NCBI GenBank assembly: GCA_028281285.1
Contig: JANQKF010000008.1
Coordinates: 1-64,000, forward strand
DNA: 64,000 nt
Direction of reading: 5' to 3'
Source of the DNA: Cyclobacteriaceae bacterium
GTDB taxonomy: Bacteria; Bacteroidota; Bacteroidia; Cytophagales; Cyclobacteriaceae
The translations under genes were made by a program, and so were the position numbers. Below are positions 27,638 to 38,807 of this stretch, piece after piece. The notes below the pieces were generated by a model. The model saw nothing but the letters and a program-made list of their open reading frames with translations. It did no database searches and was not told the DNA's origin. The first letter of the stretch is position 1. Every line of letters starts with the position of its first letter.

Positions 27638-28572
27638 TTTAAATAACCCTTTTCCGAAATCATCGATATGATCAGTTCATTAAATTTTTTAACACCACTT
27701 TGCTTCAAATGGTGTCTATCGTAGAGGTCTTCTCCATAGTTAAGATGAAGGTGATCATTAAAATTGATGTAATCACCAATTGACTGAAATATGCTGTCTA
27801 CTTCGTCCATGTTCTCCATCATACCAAAGTAATCAACATCTATCGGTGACTGAACCATTAAGAGGTCAATATCCTTTGATTCGAGCAGGTCAACAATTTT
27901 TAAAAAATACCTCCATTGTTTGCTCCCAATTGTCCAGCTAAACTTTGAGCCAACGTCCTGTTCTCTAATAAAGGAAGTATCTTTTTCTACATATCCACCA
28001 GCAATGTAAGTATCATAGTTCCTGTACTTAGGCTCTTCAAAGTCCTGGTTGATGCCAAAGACTTCAGTGAAAAAATCAAATGCAAAAGTGCTGTAAACCT
28101 GTGAGCTATTTACTGATAAGACCATCTTGAAAGTTTCCCAAGTCATATCGGAATTGGCTAATAGATCAAGGGCCGATTCCTCTCCAGTAGTTCCGAAAAT
28201 ACCTGGGTAGACTTCAAAGACAACTAACCTTGGATTGAGTTGATCGATATGATCCCTTAACAAGGCCAGCGATTGAATTGGTGATTGGCTACTGGATGCC
28301 AGATTAAAACAGGAAATCCCCGCCTCTTCAAAGGTTCTTGTATCAAAACCCCTATAAGCATGAGAAGAGCCCATAAACAGGATATCTACATCTCTGACAC
28401 TTCCTAACTCTTTCATCCTGGAATGCATATGACCGTAAGATCCGGTTTTATACTTGAAAAAGAATTCGGTGGTCTTGACAGGAACCAGCTTCCACCAGAT
28501 GGGTACAAATAGTGTGTAGACTACGATCCCGCAAAATGCAAATAACAAAAGCCTTTTTACGAAGTGTCTCAT
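27634..28572 (-). CDS. SGNH-like O-acyl-modification protein, copy 2
   Basis: The 312-residue protein has one N-terminal membrane helix (about residues 7-25) and then a probable periplasmic domain. GSSHAYRG (residues 69-76) resembles the catalytic-Ser block of SGNH enzymes, and LYDRHHLKQSG near residues 280-290 supplies the Asp-x-x-His pair. This layout is like DltD/AlgX-type partners of MBOAT acyltransferases. It is clearly paralogous to the gene upstream (28619-29563), from which it is separated by 46 bases, and the MBOAT gene lies beyond that. Confidence 0.72.
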   Translation of the reverse strand: MRHFVKRLLLFAFCGIVVYTLFVPIWWKLVPVKTTEFFFKYKTGSYGHMHSRMKELGSVRDVDILFMGSSHAYRGFDTRTFEEAGISCFNLASSSQSPIQSLALLRDHIDQLNPRLVVFEVYPGIFGTTGEESALDLLANSDMTWETFKMVLSVNSSQVYSTFAFDFFTEVFGINQDFEEPKYRNYDTYIAGGYVEKDTSFIREQDVGSKFSWTIGSKQWRYFLKIVDLLESKDIDLLMVQSPIDVDYFGMMENMDEVDSIFQSIGDYINFNDHLHLNYGEDLYDRHHLKQSGVKKFNELIISMISEKGYLK

Positions 28573-28618
28573 TTAAATGCTAAATAAAGAAATTAATTCG
28601 TTCCGGAGATAGGGGTAC

Positions 28619-29563
28619 TCAGCGTATAAACCCTTTCTGTTTGATAATATTGATCAGGGATTTATTGAACTTATCCACCCCACTTTGATAGAGGTGATGT
28701 CTATCATAAAGGTCCTCTTTATACCTTAATTTCATGAGGTCGTTAAAATCTATATAGTCTCCCACTACCTTAAATCTTTCACTAATTTCATCCTGATTAC
28801 TATATCGGTGATAGTAACTAGAATCAACCGGTGATCGTACCATCAAAAATTGGGCACCCTTGGCATCCACCAATTGCTCAACTTCTAAGAAACTCTTCCA
28901 TTGGTCATTTCTGGGAGACCAGAATAGGTTGCTTAAACTACTTTGGTTTCTCAAAAAGTCCTTATCCTTTTCTACATAGCCTCCCTGAATGTAACTGTCG
29001 TTATCTTTACTCTTATATCGAGGCTCTTTAAATCCGCGATTAATCCTAAGACCTTCAACAAAAAGGTCATTTACCAAAACGTTATATGTCTTGAGATGAT
29101 TGACTTGGAATGCCATCCTGATGGTATGCCAATTAAAAGTTTCATTGGCAATCACGTCCAATGACGACTCTACTCCATCACTTTCAAAAATACCCGGAAA
29201 TACATCATAAATAACCAGGTCAGGATTGAGCCGTGACATATAGGTACGCAAAAGTGCAAGGGCTTGAACAGGGGTTTGATTACTTGACCCAAGGTTAAAC
29301 ATTGTATATCCCGATTCGGCAAATAGTCTTGGGTCGTACCCTCTATAAGCATGAGAAGATCCGACCACCAGCACATCGATCTTTTTAATCGATTTAATCT
29401 CCTGCATTCTGGAATGCATATGTCCATACCCTCCTATTTTGTAATTCATGTTCTTTTTGAATGCTTCAAAAGGAATAAGGTTGGACCAAATGGGTAGTAT
29501 CAGGCAATAGCAAATCAGTGCAAATGCACTAAATGATAGCATCTTTATCAGAAATTGGCGCAT
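28619..29563 (-). CDS. SGNH-like O-acyl-modification protein, copy 1
   Basis: From the ATG at 29563 the protein is 314 residues; the reading frame is open to 29647, but those extra 28 residues overlap the MBOAT gene, and the 29563 start gives a TGATG junction with the MBOAT stop. It has the same layout as copy 2: N-terminal membrane helix, YKIGGYGHMHSRM, VGSSHAYRG with the putative catalytic Ser, and LYDRHHLYQSG with the Asp-His pair. The family is inferred from these blocks and from the MBOAT neighbour. Confidence 0.72.
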   Translation of the reverse strand: MRQFLIKMLSFSAFALICYCLILPIWSNLIPFEAFKKNMNYKIGGYGHMHSRMQEIKSIKKIDVLVVGSSHAYRGYDPRLFAESGYTMFNLGSSNQTPVQALALLRTYMSRLNPDLVIYDVFPGIFESDGVESSLDVIANETFNWHTIRMAFQVNHLKTYNVLVNDLFVEGLRINRGFKEPRYKSKDNDSYIQGGYVEKDKDFLRNQSSLSNLFWSPRNDQWKSFLEVEQLVDAKGAQFLMVRSPVDSSYYHRYSNQDEISERFKVVGDYIDFNDLMKLRYKEDLYDRHHLYQSGVDKFNKSLINIIKQKGFIR

Positions 29564-31035
29564 CAAAACTGAAAATAGATAAAAGGAGATTCGTTGGTCT
29601 GCATAAACATTCCAATCAAAAAGATGATAAATGCATATGAAAACCATCGCATCATTCTGCTGGAGTTCTCAAAAAGGTATTCGATGGCAAATTCTCGCCT
29701 TCGCCCGATCCATTCCACAATGACAAAGCCAGCCACCAAAACCAAACACATAAGCATTTTGCTTAACACTATCCCGGTGGGTTCACTGAGCAGGTCAGTT
29801 GGCAGGCCAAACAGGCTGAAGTCAAAAATCCTAGAATAGATTTGCCAGGCATGACTTATGTCTTCGGCCCTAAACGCTACCCAAGCCAAAACCGTAAGTA
29901 AGAAAGTAATCAAGACTTGAAAAGTTTCTCTAAGGTTGGGGAGCACTCCTTTCTCCGCTACTATTCCAAGGTTGGTTCGATTACGTTGCAGAAGAAGTAG
30001 GGGAATGAAATAAATTGCATTCAGCCCTCCCCAAAGTATAAAGGTCCAATTCGCGCCATGCCAGAAGCCGCTTACAAGAAAAATAACGAATACATTCCTC
30101 ACCTGTTGCCAACTACCCCCACGGCTTCCACCTATAGGAATATACAGGTAATCCCGAAACCAGGTAGAAAGTGAAATATGCCACCTCCTCCAGAATTCGG
30201 CAATATCACGTGAGAAATAAGGGAAGGCGAAGTTCTTCATAAGATCAAACCCAAATAATCGAGAGGTTCCTATGGCTATATCTGAGTAACCGGAAAAATC
30301 TCCGTAGATCTGGAAGGCAAAGAACACCCCACCCAGTAGTAAGGAACTACCTCCTAAGTGTTCAGAATTTGAAAAAATTTGGTTCGCAAAAACAGCGCAA
30401 TTGTCGGCTATCACCAATTTTTTAAAAAATCCCCAAAGGATTTGCCTCATCCCGTTTACGGCTAACCCATAATTAAAGGTTCTTTCTCTTTGAAACTGCG
30501 GCAATAGCCGTGTTGCTCTTTCTATAGGTCCAGCTACCAATTGAGGGAAAAAACTGACGAAAGCTGCAAAGGCAATAGGATCCTGGGTTGGATCAAGTTG
30601 TTTTCGATAGACATCAATAGTGTAGCTTAATGTTTGGAAGGTATAAAAGCTAATACCTACGGGTAAAATGATGTTAAGTGTGCTCCCTCCTATATGCATC
30701 CCGAGAAAGGAAAAGGCGTCTTGGAAGTTCTCCAGAAAAAAATTGTAATACTTAAAAAATCCAAGGAAGCCCAAATTGACTAGAATACTGACTAAAAGAA
30801 GGCGCTTTCTGGTTTTGGCCCTTGTTTCAACACCCAGTCTTCTCCCGATTAAAAAATCGACCAAAGTGCTGAACAAAATCAGTGATAAAAACCGCCAGTC
30901 CCACCAGCCATAAAAAAAATAGCTCGCAAAGACTACCAGCAAGTTCTGCCACCGTAGGCTTCTGTTAAAAACAAACCAATAAAGGAGAAAAACTATTGGT
31001 AAAAAAACCGCAAAATCAAGGGAATTGAAGAGCAT
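29563..31035 (-). CDS. MBOAT-family O-acyltransferase
   Basis: The 490-residue polytopic protein is an AlgI/DltB-type membrane-bound O-acyltransferase that carries acyl groups across the inner membrane for glycan decoration. Diagnostic stretches are AEFWRRWHISLSTWFRDYLY, YIPIGGSRGG and SGFWHGANWTFILWGG, the last with the conserved active-site His. It is translationally linked to two SGNH-like genes, so the three probably form an acetyl- or acyl-transfer system acting on the exported polysaccharide. Confidence 0.94.
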   Translation of the reverse strand: MLFNSLDFAVFLPIVFLLYWFVFNRSLRWQNLLVVFASYFFYGWWDWRFLSLILFSTLVDFLIGRRLGVETRAKTRKRLLLVSILVNLGFLGFFKYYNFFLENFQDAFSFLGMHIGGSTLNIILPVGISFYTFQTLSYTIDVYRKQLDPTQDPIAFAAFVSFFPQLVAGPIERATRLLPQFQRERTFNYGLAVNGMRQILWGFFKKLVIADNCAVFANQIFSNSEHLGGSSLLLGGVFFAFQIYGDFSGYSDIAIGTSRLFGFDLMKNFAFPYFSRDIAEFWRRWHISLSTWFRDYLYIPIGGSRGGSWQQVRNVFVIFLVSGFWHGANWTFILWGGLNAIYFIPLLLLQRNRTNLGIVAEKGVLPNLRETFQVLITFLLTVLAWVAFRAEDISHAWQIYSRIFDFSLFGLPTDLLSEPTGIVLSKMLMCLVLVAGFVIVEWIGRRREFAIEYLFENSSRMMRWFSYAFIIFLIGMFMQTNESPFIYFQF

Positions 31036-31037
31036 TG

Positions 31038-32099
31038 CTAACTATGGAAGAGTGTCATATGTAGTTTCATAACCTCATCTTCGCGATAGGTCAAGGGCAT
31101 AGTATCTTTAATTTGTTGTTGGTCAAAACCTGTAGTTTGAAGCCGGTCGATCATCATGTCAATGGCCATTGCCAGACTGTCTTCATCATTTTTTTTGGCA
31201 ACAAAACCATTGATGCCTTCTTCAACTAGATTCAATGGACCATCTGTATCTGTAGTCACTACAGGTAGGCCCACATTGAGTGCATCCACCACTGAATTTC
31301 CGAAAGTTTCAAGGATGGAGGGAAGGATCAAAAAGTCATAGGTGATCATAGTTCCTTCAACATCCAATACTGGATCTTTGAAGTTAATGTTATTCAGACC
31401 AAGCCTTTTAATATCGGCTAAAATAGGTTCCATTAATGGGCCTTTGCCATAGATATCAACAATAAGCGTTTTTTTCACCTTAGCCAAAGCTGGTACTAAC
31501 ACCTGAACGCCTTTTTCTTCCGTCAGACGGCTCATGCAAATGGCCCTGATCTCGTTTGAATTCTTAACCGGAGGAACCACGTCTACTTTTGGGAAAAAAT
31601 TCGGAATATGTCTAACCCTCTTTAATTTAAAAAGAGTTATATGTTCTTCCTTCTGTTTCTCCGACATGGCCAATATTCTGACCCTCTTTTGATTGAACAG
31701 GAGCTTCATTTCCAACCTTTTGAGAAAGGAAAAAACAGACTTCCGGATGAGTATATCGTTATGCAATCTAAATATCAGATTCCATCGTTGAGCAAGAAAA
31801 TTGATCCGACTGATTTGTCGAAAATTATTCGACCCGTTAATGACAACCATTGCATCCTTTTCAATGATGGTCTTCATTCTTTTATAAAAAGACCAAAGTC
31901 CAAAAGGGCTATTGGTATGAGGCACTTTAAATGGCCGTATCACCACATCTTCGTGAAATAATTCCTTAAACGGACCAGAAGGATCTGCCACCAAAACCGT
32001 TACAGGGTTCCCCTGTCTTTGATGGGCATTTGCCAGCTTAACAACGAACTTCTGAGCTCCTCCAATGGAAAAATTCCAGATCAGTATAAAGACTTTCAT
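31038..32099 (-). CDS. Glycosyltransferase family 4
   Basis: The 353-residue GT-B enzyme begins MKVFILIWNFSIGGAQKFV, a typical GT4 acceptor-domain opening with GGA. The donor-domain block FLILPSILETFGNSVVDAL contains the EX7-type Glu region, and GLPVVTTDTDGPLNLVEEG follows. It should form one glycosidic bond in the repeat unit. It overlaps the next upstream glycosyltransferase gene by 4 bases and ends 2 bases before the MBOAT gene. Confidence 0.88.
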   Translation of the reverse strand: MKVFILIWNFSIGGAQKFVVKLANAHQRQGNPVTVLVADPSGPFKELFHEDVVIRPFKVPHTNSPFGLWSFYKRMKTIIEKDAMVVINGSNNFRQISRINFLAQRWNLIFRLHNDILIRKSVFSFLKRLEMKLLFNQKRVRILAMSEKQKEEHITLFKLKRVRHIPNFFPKVDVVPPVKNSNEIRAICMSRLTEEKGVQVLVPALAKVKKTLIVDIYGKGPLMEPILADIKRLGLNNINFKDPVLDVEGTMITYDFLILPSILETFGNSVVDALNVGLPVVTTDTDGPLNLVEEGINGFVAKKNDEDSLAMAIDMMIDRLQTTGFDQQQIKDTMPLTYREDEVMKLHMTLFHS

Positions 32100-33208
32100 T
32101 TAACGATTTTTTCAAGAAATGTCTGAGTGACCTTACTTGGTTCATGTTCTTCTTGGATTAGCCTCAAGGATTTCCTCCCCATTTCTTCTATCTTTTTCTC
32201 ATTCTCAATCAACGAAGACAAAGCTGATCGTAGTTGATCGGTATCACCTTTGGGAAAAATGAACCCATTGTGTCCATGCTTGATATAACCTGAAGACCCA
32301 TCAATATTAGTAGTAATCGTTACCAAACCATATTTCATTGCCTCAACAACGGTGAAAGATGCAGGATCATGATTGGTGGGCAAAACAAAAATGTCATTTC
32401 GTAAATAGAGTTCTTCCATTGAGGCCAGTGGATGATTAATCAAGAGATCAATATCTCCTTGAAAACCAGACGCCTCAGAAGTTTTCTTCATATTTAAGAA
32501 GTAATCTCCATTTTCATCTCCAGTACCACAAACCGTCAATCTAATGTTATGGTATTTTCGTCTTAATTCAATAAAAACATCCAACATCAGCTGTGGATTC
32601 TTCGAAGTGAAATATTTGGCCACACAAAGAATGTTAATCTTACCCTCGTGTAAATAAGTTCTATTAATCTGACTTACCTGGATCGTAAAAGGAAAATACA
32701 AGATGCGCTTAACAAGCAGTGGATGTTTTTCCGGATCCCCCAGGCAAGGAGACATCCAATATGCATTGAACAGGCCAAGAAGAGATTTTATCAGAATTCG
32801 CTTTGACGATGAAAACGGTCGATGAACGCGAATGCGAGAATGAAATACGATTTTGGATCGAAAGAGAATTGACAACAATATGAGTCGATATCCAAAAGTG
32901 GTGAATACGGGTCGAATCACTACTATCTCTGGCCTATACCTTTTGAAAAAAGCAAATAGGTTTAAAAAAGAGGGGAAGTAATAGGGCGAAAAACTATCTA
33001 CCCCATCCCCTCTCTTCCTTTTGTTCCGGTTCATTTTCCGTCTCGAAAATTTGGAGGGCTCCAAGTAGGTAGATTTCGGTAGATCGGGGGCCTCAACATT
33101 ATCCGGCTTGTACACCAGCAATTCGATCTGATGGCCATTTTGCTGAAAGCCTCGAAACCAGTTAAAGAGGTTGGTATGGTATCTATGATGCGTAAATAGA
33201 ATTCTCAA
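32096..33208 (-). CDS. Glycosyltransferase family 4
   Basis: The 370-residue protein has a GT-B layout. The N-terminus is MRILFTHHRYHTNLFNWFRG; the donor half starts near NILCVAKYFTSKNPQLMLD and carries LPTNHDPASFTVVEAMKYG and then NGFIFPKGD. The region between about 65 and 140 is unusually rich in Arg and Lys (RRKMNRNKRKRGD), which may help membrane association. It overlaps neighbouring transferases by 4 bases on each side. Confidence 0.82.
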   Translation of the reverse strand: MRILFTHHRYHTNLFNWFRGFQQNGHQIELLVYKPDNVEAPDLPKSTYLEPSKFSRRKMNRNKRKRGDGVDSFSPYYFPSFLNLFAFFKRYRPEIVVIRPVFTTFGYRLILLSILFRSKIVFHSRIRVHRPFSSSKRILIKSLLGLFNAYWMSPCLGDPEKHPLLVKRILYFPFTIQVSQINRTYLHEGKINILCVAKYFTSKNPQLMLDVFIELRRKYHNIRLTVCGTGDENGDYFLNMKKTSEASGFQGDIDLLINHPLASMEELYLRNDIFVLPTNHDPASFTVVEAMKYGLVTITTNIDGSSGYIKHGHNGFIFPKGDTDQLRSALSSLIENEKKIEEMGRKSLRLIQEEHEPSKVTQTFLEKIVK

Positions 33209-34182
33209 ACTATGAGCTCTTTAACCTGATCTTTCCACAATATATAGTCAGGCACCGAAATTGGATGATCTGTGGTCCTGAGTTCTTCGGAAGCATTTTC
33301 AAGAGAGATAAGTCCCTGGTTTCCCGGAAATATCTCTGCTGTAGCTCCTTTTCCTCCAGTAATCACTGCACAACTACATAGAGCTGCCTCAAGGGCTGGC
33401 CACCCAAAACCTTCAGTAATTGATGGAAATAACAGTGCTTCTGCATTGGTATAAGCAAATTTCAAATCCGAGTCTGACAATTTATCAAGCTCTGTGATTC
33501 TTTCACTTAGGTTTAGCTCATTAATGAGTTTCTGATTCTTTTCAGCAAACTTGCCTACTCTTATCAAGTGAAACTCCAGTGGTAATATTGAGAGCAGGTG
33601 CAAGGACCATGCATTGTTTTTGTACCAAGCATCAGTCCCAACTGACAACAATACTCTATGGGTCTCGAATAGTTCTCCCCAATCAGGAATATGATTGGGC
33701 AGCTGCTCTTGCAGCCAAAATTCTTCAATACCATTATGAACAACCTTCAAACGCGAAGATCCTTTGAAACGGGAACAATAATGCTCTAAATCTGCTTTGG
33801 TATGTTCAGAAACACAAACGGTCTTTTTCGCTTTCAACATTGATTTAAGGAAAAATCGATAGAGCTTTTTATGGATCCCTGCCGTGTTCGCTTCGGCATA
33901 CAAGGTGTGTAAATCGTGGCAGATTACGATTGTATCTCCCGTCAAGAAGTGAAGAAGGTAGGCATAACGTTCACTGATAATGATGTGCTTCCCTTTCTTT
34001 TTTCGATTGGACCAGGCCATCAACGAATACCGAACGTATTTGGTGAACAATCCCGACCCCTCAGGGGCAATCACTTCGTATTCGATATTGTTGCGCTTGA
34101 GGCCCTCCTCCAAACCTTTCCTGTAGCGGTTCATGCTCAAACTTCCGCCCAAACTGGGGTAGAGATAAACCTTCTCAATCAT
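33205..34182 (-). CDS. Glycosyltransferase family 4
   Basis: The 325-residue GT-B enzyme opens with VYLYPSLGGSLSMNRYRKGL, has TVCVSEHTKADLEHYC and VVHNGIEEFWL in the middle, and the donor motif LLFPSITEGFGWPALEA with the EX7E pair. It is short for GT4 but contains both halves. It overlaps the upstream GT-B gene by 8 bases, which suggests coupled translation with the end of the ulosonic-acid module. Confidence 0.86.
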   Translation of the reverse strand: MIEKVYLYPSLGGSLSMNRYRKGLEEGLKRNNIEYEVIAPEGSGLFTKYVRYSLMAWSNRKKKGKHIIISERYAYLLHFLTGDTIVICHDLHTLYAEANTAGIHKKLYRFFLKSMLKAKKTVCVSEHTKADLEHYCSRFKGSSRLKVVHNGIEEFWLQEQLPNHIPDWGELFETHRVLLSVGTDAWYKNNAWSLHLLSILPLEFHLIRVGKFAEKNQKLINELNLSERITELDKLSDSDLKFAYTNAEALLFPSITEGFGWPALEAALCSCAVITGGKGATAEIFPGNQGLISLENASEELRTTDHPISVPDYILWKDQVKELIV

Positions 34183-35347
34183 CTGTTAAAATCGAAATTA
34201 ATTCATCACTCTTTATCCCATCGGGACGTATAAATCTTTTTCGAATCTGTTCTGAATCCGCTTTTGAACCAAACACTATATCTTCAGGCTGAAATGACCA
34301 GAAGTCAAGAACGTTAGCGGCCTTCATATGACCTATCTCTTCCTGTAGACCCGAATAAAGGATATTAAACAAAACTGTTGGCTTCCAGTAAAGAGCAGGT
34401 ATTACCATTGTTGAGAAAAACCCAAAACACCCTCTGGCACTTTGAATAAATTGATTCAAGTTCTCAACATCTCGCAAATACCTGATATTGTCATCATTTG
34501 GAAGCCAATCTGAATCATAGGATTCAGGATGAAGTTTTACATACAACCTACAGCCCTGCGACTTGCAATAGAAATTTAATTTTCCATAAAAATCGATCAT
34601 GGTTTCCCTTGGCATGGTCTCTTCGCCAAAGGAGTTTTCTGCCAGTGCCTGATCGATATGAATATAAAATTGGTCAGAGATGAGTTCCTTCTCTTCAATC
34701 ATATATTTCTCCAATTCAGCACTCCCTATATACCTGATTTTCTGATCTTTAATTCGATCTGTCTCTTTATGTATAGTAGCATTAAAAGGACTTAAACATA
34801 AATAGATATCTGCCTTTTTCATTGACAAAGGCATAAATTTTGATACCCAATATGGCCCGACTCTTTGTTGTAGTTGAGTGTAAATCGCTATCGGTAAAAG
34901 TCGCATCTTATTCAAGCCCTTCAGGCTTTTCCAAATGAATCTAAAGCTGCTAAATCCTTTTGAATTTTGTTCTTTTTTTGTGGCTATTGCCCTGCTTCGT
35001 TTACGCCAGAGTTTTTCTCGAATTCTGTAGTCTTTGTAATTCGTGAATACTCCATGTTGTAGAATATAGGTCTTAAGCCCCTTGTTTTGAGCGGAGTAGT
35101 TTAAGACCATGCTCAATCCGCTTTCAATCGACATAAAAATCAGCCCGTCTGGTTTTAGTTCGGACAGTATCTGTTCTACAGATTCAAACTCCGACCAATA
35201 TCGACAAACGAATCCCTCTGCATAATTCGCATTTTGACTAAAGGTTCCCGGAATAAACGTTAGTTGAAATTTATCGCTAAGTGTAGAGAATATGCTGACC
35301 CAATCTTTGCGTTTAGTAGGCCAAATAACAAGGAAATGCTTTTTCAA
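34175..35347 (-). CDS. Possible GT-B glycosyltransferase of unassigned family (polysialyl/KpsS-like)
   Basis: I cannot assign this 390-residue protein to a named family with certainty. It has a Rossmann-like start (FLVIWPTKRKDWVSIF), an ILQHGVFTNYKDY segment, a central LCLSPFNATIHK, and late blocks RLYVKLHPESYD and GFFSTMVIPALYWKPTVLF. A K-x-HP motif followed by a Ser/Thr-rich loop is seen in CDP-glycerol, KpsS and polysialyl transferases that use CMP- or CDP-donors. Placed after NeuB and the KdsC-like gene, it is a good candidate for transferring the CMP-ulosonic acid. Confidence 0.5.
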   Translation of the reverse strand: MKKHFLVIWPTKRKDWVSIFSTLSDKFQLTFIPGTFSQNANYAEGFVCRYWSEFESVEQILSELKPDGLIFMSIESGLSMVLNYSAQNKGLKTYILQHGVFTNYKDYRIREKLWRKRSRAIATKKEQNSKGFSSFRFIWKSLKGLNKMRLLPIAIYTQLQQRVGPYWVSKFMPLSMKKADIYLCLSPFNATIHKETDRIKDQKIRYIGSAELEKYMIEEKELISDQFYIHIDQALAENSFGEETMPRETMIDFYGKLNFYCKSQGCRLYVKLHPESYDSDWLPNDDNIRYLRDVENLNQFIQSARGCFGFFSTMVIPALYWKPTVLFNILYSGLQEEIGHMKAANVLDFWSFQPEDIVFGSKADSEQIRKRFIRPDGIKSDELISILTDD

Positions 35348-35405
35348 TTCGTTTGGCGAATTCGATTATTAGAAAACCACTACTTCAGTGATTATTGGTA
35401 AACAG

Positions 35406-36940
<1,535 letters not shown>

Positions 36941-36965
36941 TTGTTCTATATCTAATACTGAGCCT

Positions 36966-38003
36966 TTAACCTACATAATAACTATTTTCTCCAGTTTTCC
37001 GGAGGGTTCTATTCGCATAGTTATCGTGAACATCGGTTTTCAATTCACTAATTCCTTTATAAGACAGCGAAATATCATTGATCTCTCTCAAATGGAAATT
37101 TACCGGTGAATTCACATCTGGCTCTTCGAGTCCATTGTAATATCTTTTTCGGATTTCGTTCCTTATTTCCGGATTTATATTCTTTTCGATTGCCTTTTCA
37201 GGTTCCACTTCAGCTCTCTTTGGGCTAAAAATCATAGCCAGGTGCCCCTTGTGCAAAGGGGTATCTATATAAGGGTTTACCTTTTCCTGAAACTCCCAAC
37301 CACATCGATCAGCTAATTGCACCAATGAAAGATCATTAAAATTACTAATATGAGCCAGGTACAGAGAATCGTTCCAATCCTTAACGTGGTCGAGCACTTC
37401 AGGCACCTCCACGTAAAATAATGTTCCTCGATGAGAGTGCTCCAAAGCCTTAGTAAGAAAAACCTCAGGAAATTGAAAATGCTCTAAGGAATGGATGAGC
37501 GTAATAAAATCGAATTTTTGATCGGTTTTGAAGGACTTAAATTCACCAAGATGAATTTCGTGGCCTTTTTCCAACGCTATTTTGGCCCGGGATTCATCCG
37601 GATCCACACCCACTACATCGAATTCCAAATCATTCAAGGCATCTAACCCCGTACCTGGTCCACACCCTACATCAAGGAGGCTTCCGATCTTCTGACTATA
37701 CGAGCGAAGGTGTTTCCCAATAGCATGATACCGGTCATATCGTTGTTGTTCAATCTCAGGGCTTAGTGGATTGAAACCCGTTTTCTGTTGTTCCGAATGA
37801 CGTAGAGCGAAAGCATGATTGAACCAAGCCTCTGATGGCACTTTGTTTCTAAAGACATGACCACAATCATTGCACAACGCAGTAGCCAAAAAGTTGACAT
37901 TGTACTGGTTGAAACAGCGGCTCAATTCATCAAATTTCTGAGAATTACACGAAGGGCAACTGGCTCCTGTGACTATATCTGTTGTTTGTATTTCAAAATT
38001 CAT
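36966..38003 (-). CDS. SAM-dependent methyltransferase with N-terminal zinc ribbon
   Basis: The 345-residue protein starts with a probable zinc-binding knuckle, CPSC near residue 16 and CNDCG near residue 39, followed by a class I methyltransferase domain with motif I SLLDVGCGPGTGLDAL and the acidic VVGVDPDES. Zinc-ribbon methyltransferases of this plan often act on nucleotide sugars or glycan ends. It overlaps the SpsF-like gene by 4 bases and precedes NeuB, so it may modify the ulosonic acid or its precursor. Confidence 0.78.
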   Translation of the reverse strand: MNFEIQTTDIVTGASCPSCNSQKFDELSRCFNQYNVNFLATALCNDCGHVFRNKVPSEAWFNHAFALRHSEQQKTGFNPLSPEIEQQRYDRYHAIGKHLRSYSQKIGSLLDVGCGPGTGLDALNDLEFDVVGVDPDESRAKIALEKGHEIHLGEFKSFKTDQKFDFITLIHSLEHFQFPEVFLTKALEHSHRGTLFYVEVPEVLDHVKDWNDSLYLAHISNFNDLSLVQLADRCGWEFQEKVNPYIDTPLHKGHLAMIFSPKRAEVEPEKAIEKNINPEIRNEIRKRYYNGLEEPDVNSPVNFHLREINDISLSYKGISELKTDVHDNYANRTLRKTGENSYYVG

Positions 38004-38776
38004 TTCTTAAAATCATTTATTCCTACTGCCATTCGTTCCAAAATTTCTGGCTGATTGCTCACCATTTCTATCAACTTGTTTAAATCTATTCGTGTATTGC
38101 CGCCTAGTTGTCGCAATAGTTCCGACATATTCTGGAAATCCAGTGTTGTATCAACGGTGAAACGAAGATCGTCTCGATTAACGACACTTGCTGGAGCTTC
38201 CTCGAGTAAAAGTGCAAATTCTGACGCATTTTCATAAATGAAATTAGTTACATGCTCCTGATAGTAACTCTCACTCTCTCTACCTTGAATCGATTTTTGA
38301 CATTTTTGGAGGGCTTCAACCCTTATGCCTTCCACAAAGAGTCCCCAATGCGTTTTAATCGCAGGCAAGCCACCGGAAGTGGAATAACTGACATAATCCA
38401 CTTCTCCATTCAAAAGATCAAAATAACGGTGAACTTGATCAAATTGGATAAATGGGTTGTCTGAACAGACTCTGATGATATTCTGTCCCCCAAAATATTG
38501 AGCACAAGCGACAAATCGGTTCAACACATTTTCCTCCTCTCCTCTAAAAAAATCCAGCTGATTCTTTTTGGCCCATTCTTCCAATAGGTCGTCCGACTCA
38601 TTGATAGTTGTCGCCAATACAACTTTATGATTCAGAGGTTCAAGAGCTTGTATCTGCAAATCAAGAAGGCATAGTCCGTTCCAAATCGGCTTCAATACTT
38701 TTCCAGGCATACGAGTTGAAGAAGCCCTTGCCTGTATGATAATCAGGTTATTTCTTAGAGATTCATTTTTGCTCAC
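38000..38776 (-). CDS. Cytidylyltransferase, SpsF family
   Basis: The 258-residue protein opens with LIIIQARASSTRMPGKVLKP, the nucleotide-binding signature of SpsF/cytidylyltransferase-family enzymes, followed by VVLATTINESDDLLEEWA and VCSDNPFIQFDQV. In Bacillus, SpsF lies with the NeuB homologue SpsE in spore-coat glycan genes; here an SpsF-like and a NeuB-like gene are two genes apart. It should activate a sugar acid with CTP, but the substrate is not known. A second cytidylyltransferase of another family lies at 40649. Confidence 0.85.
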   Translation of the reverse strand: MSKNESLRNNLIIIQARASSTRMPGKVLKPIWNGLCLLDLQIQALEPLNHKVVLATTINESDDLLEEWAKKNQLDFFRGEEENVLNRFVACAQYFGGQNIIRVCSDNPFIQFDQVHRYFDLLNGEVDYVSYSTSGGLPAIKTHWGLFVEGIRVEALQKCQKSIQGRESESYYQEHVTNFIYENASEFALLLEEAPASVVNRDDLRFTVDTTLDFQNMSELLRQLGGNTRIDLNKLIEMVSNQPEILERMAVGINDFKK

Positions 38777-38807
38777 ACTGATACATTTAATCTATAAGGT
38801 TAGCAAA

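Noticed and set aside
29564-29647. Longer N-terminus for SGNH copy 1
   Set aside because: The extra 28 residues overlap the MBOAT coding region and precede the natural membrane helix; the ATG at 29563 gives the same length as copy 2.
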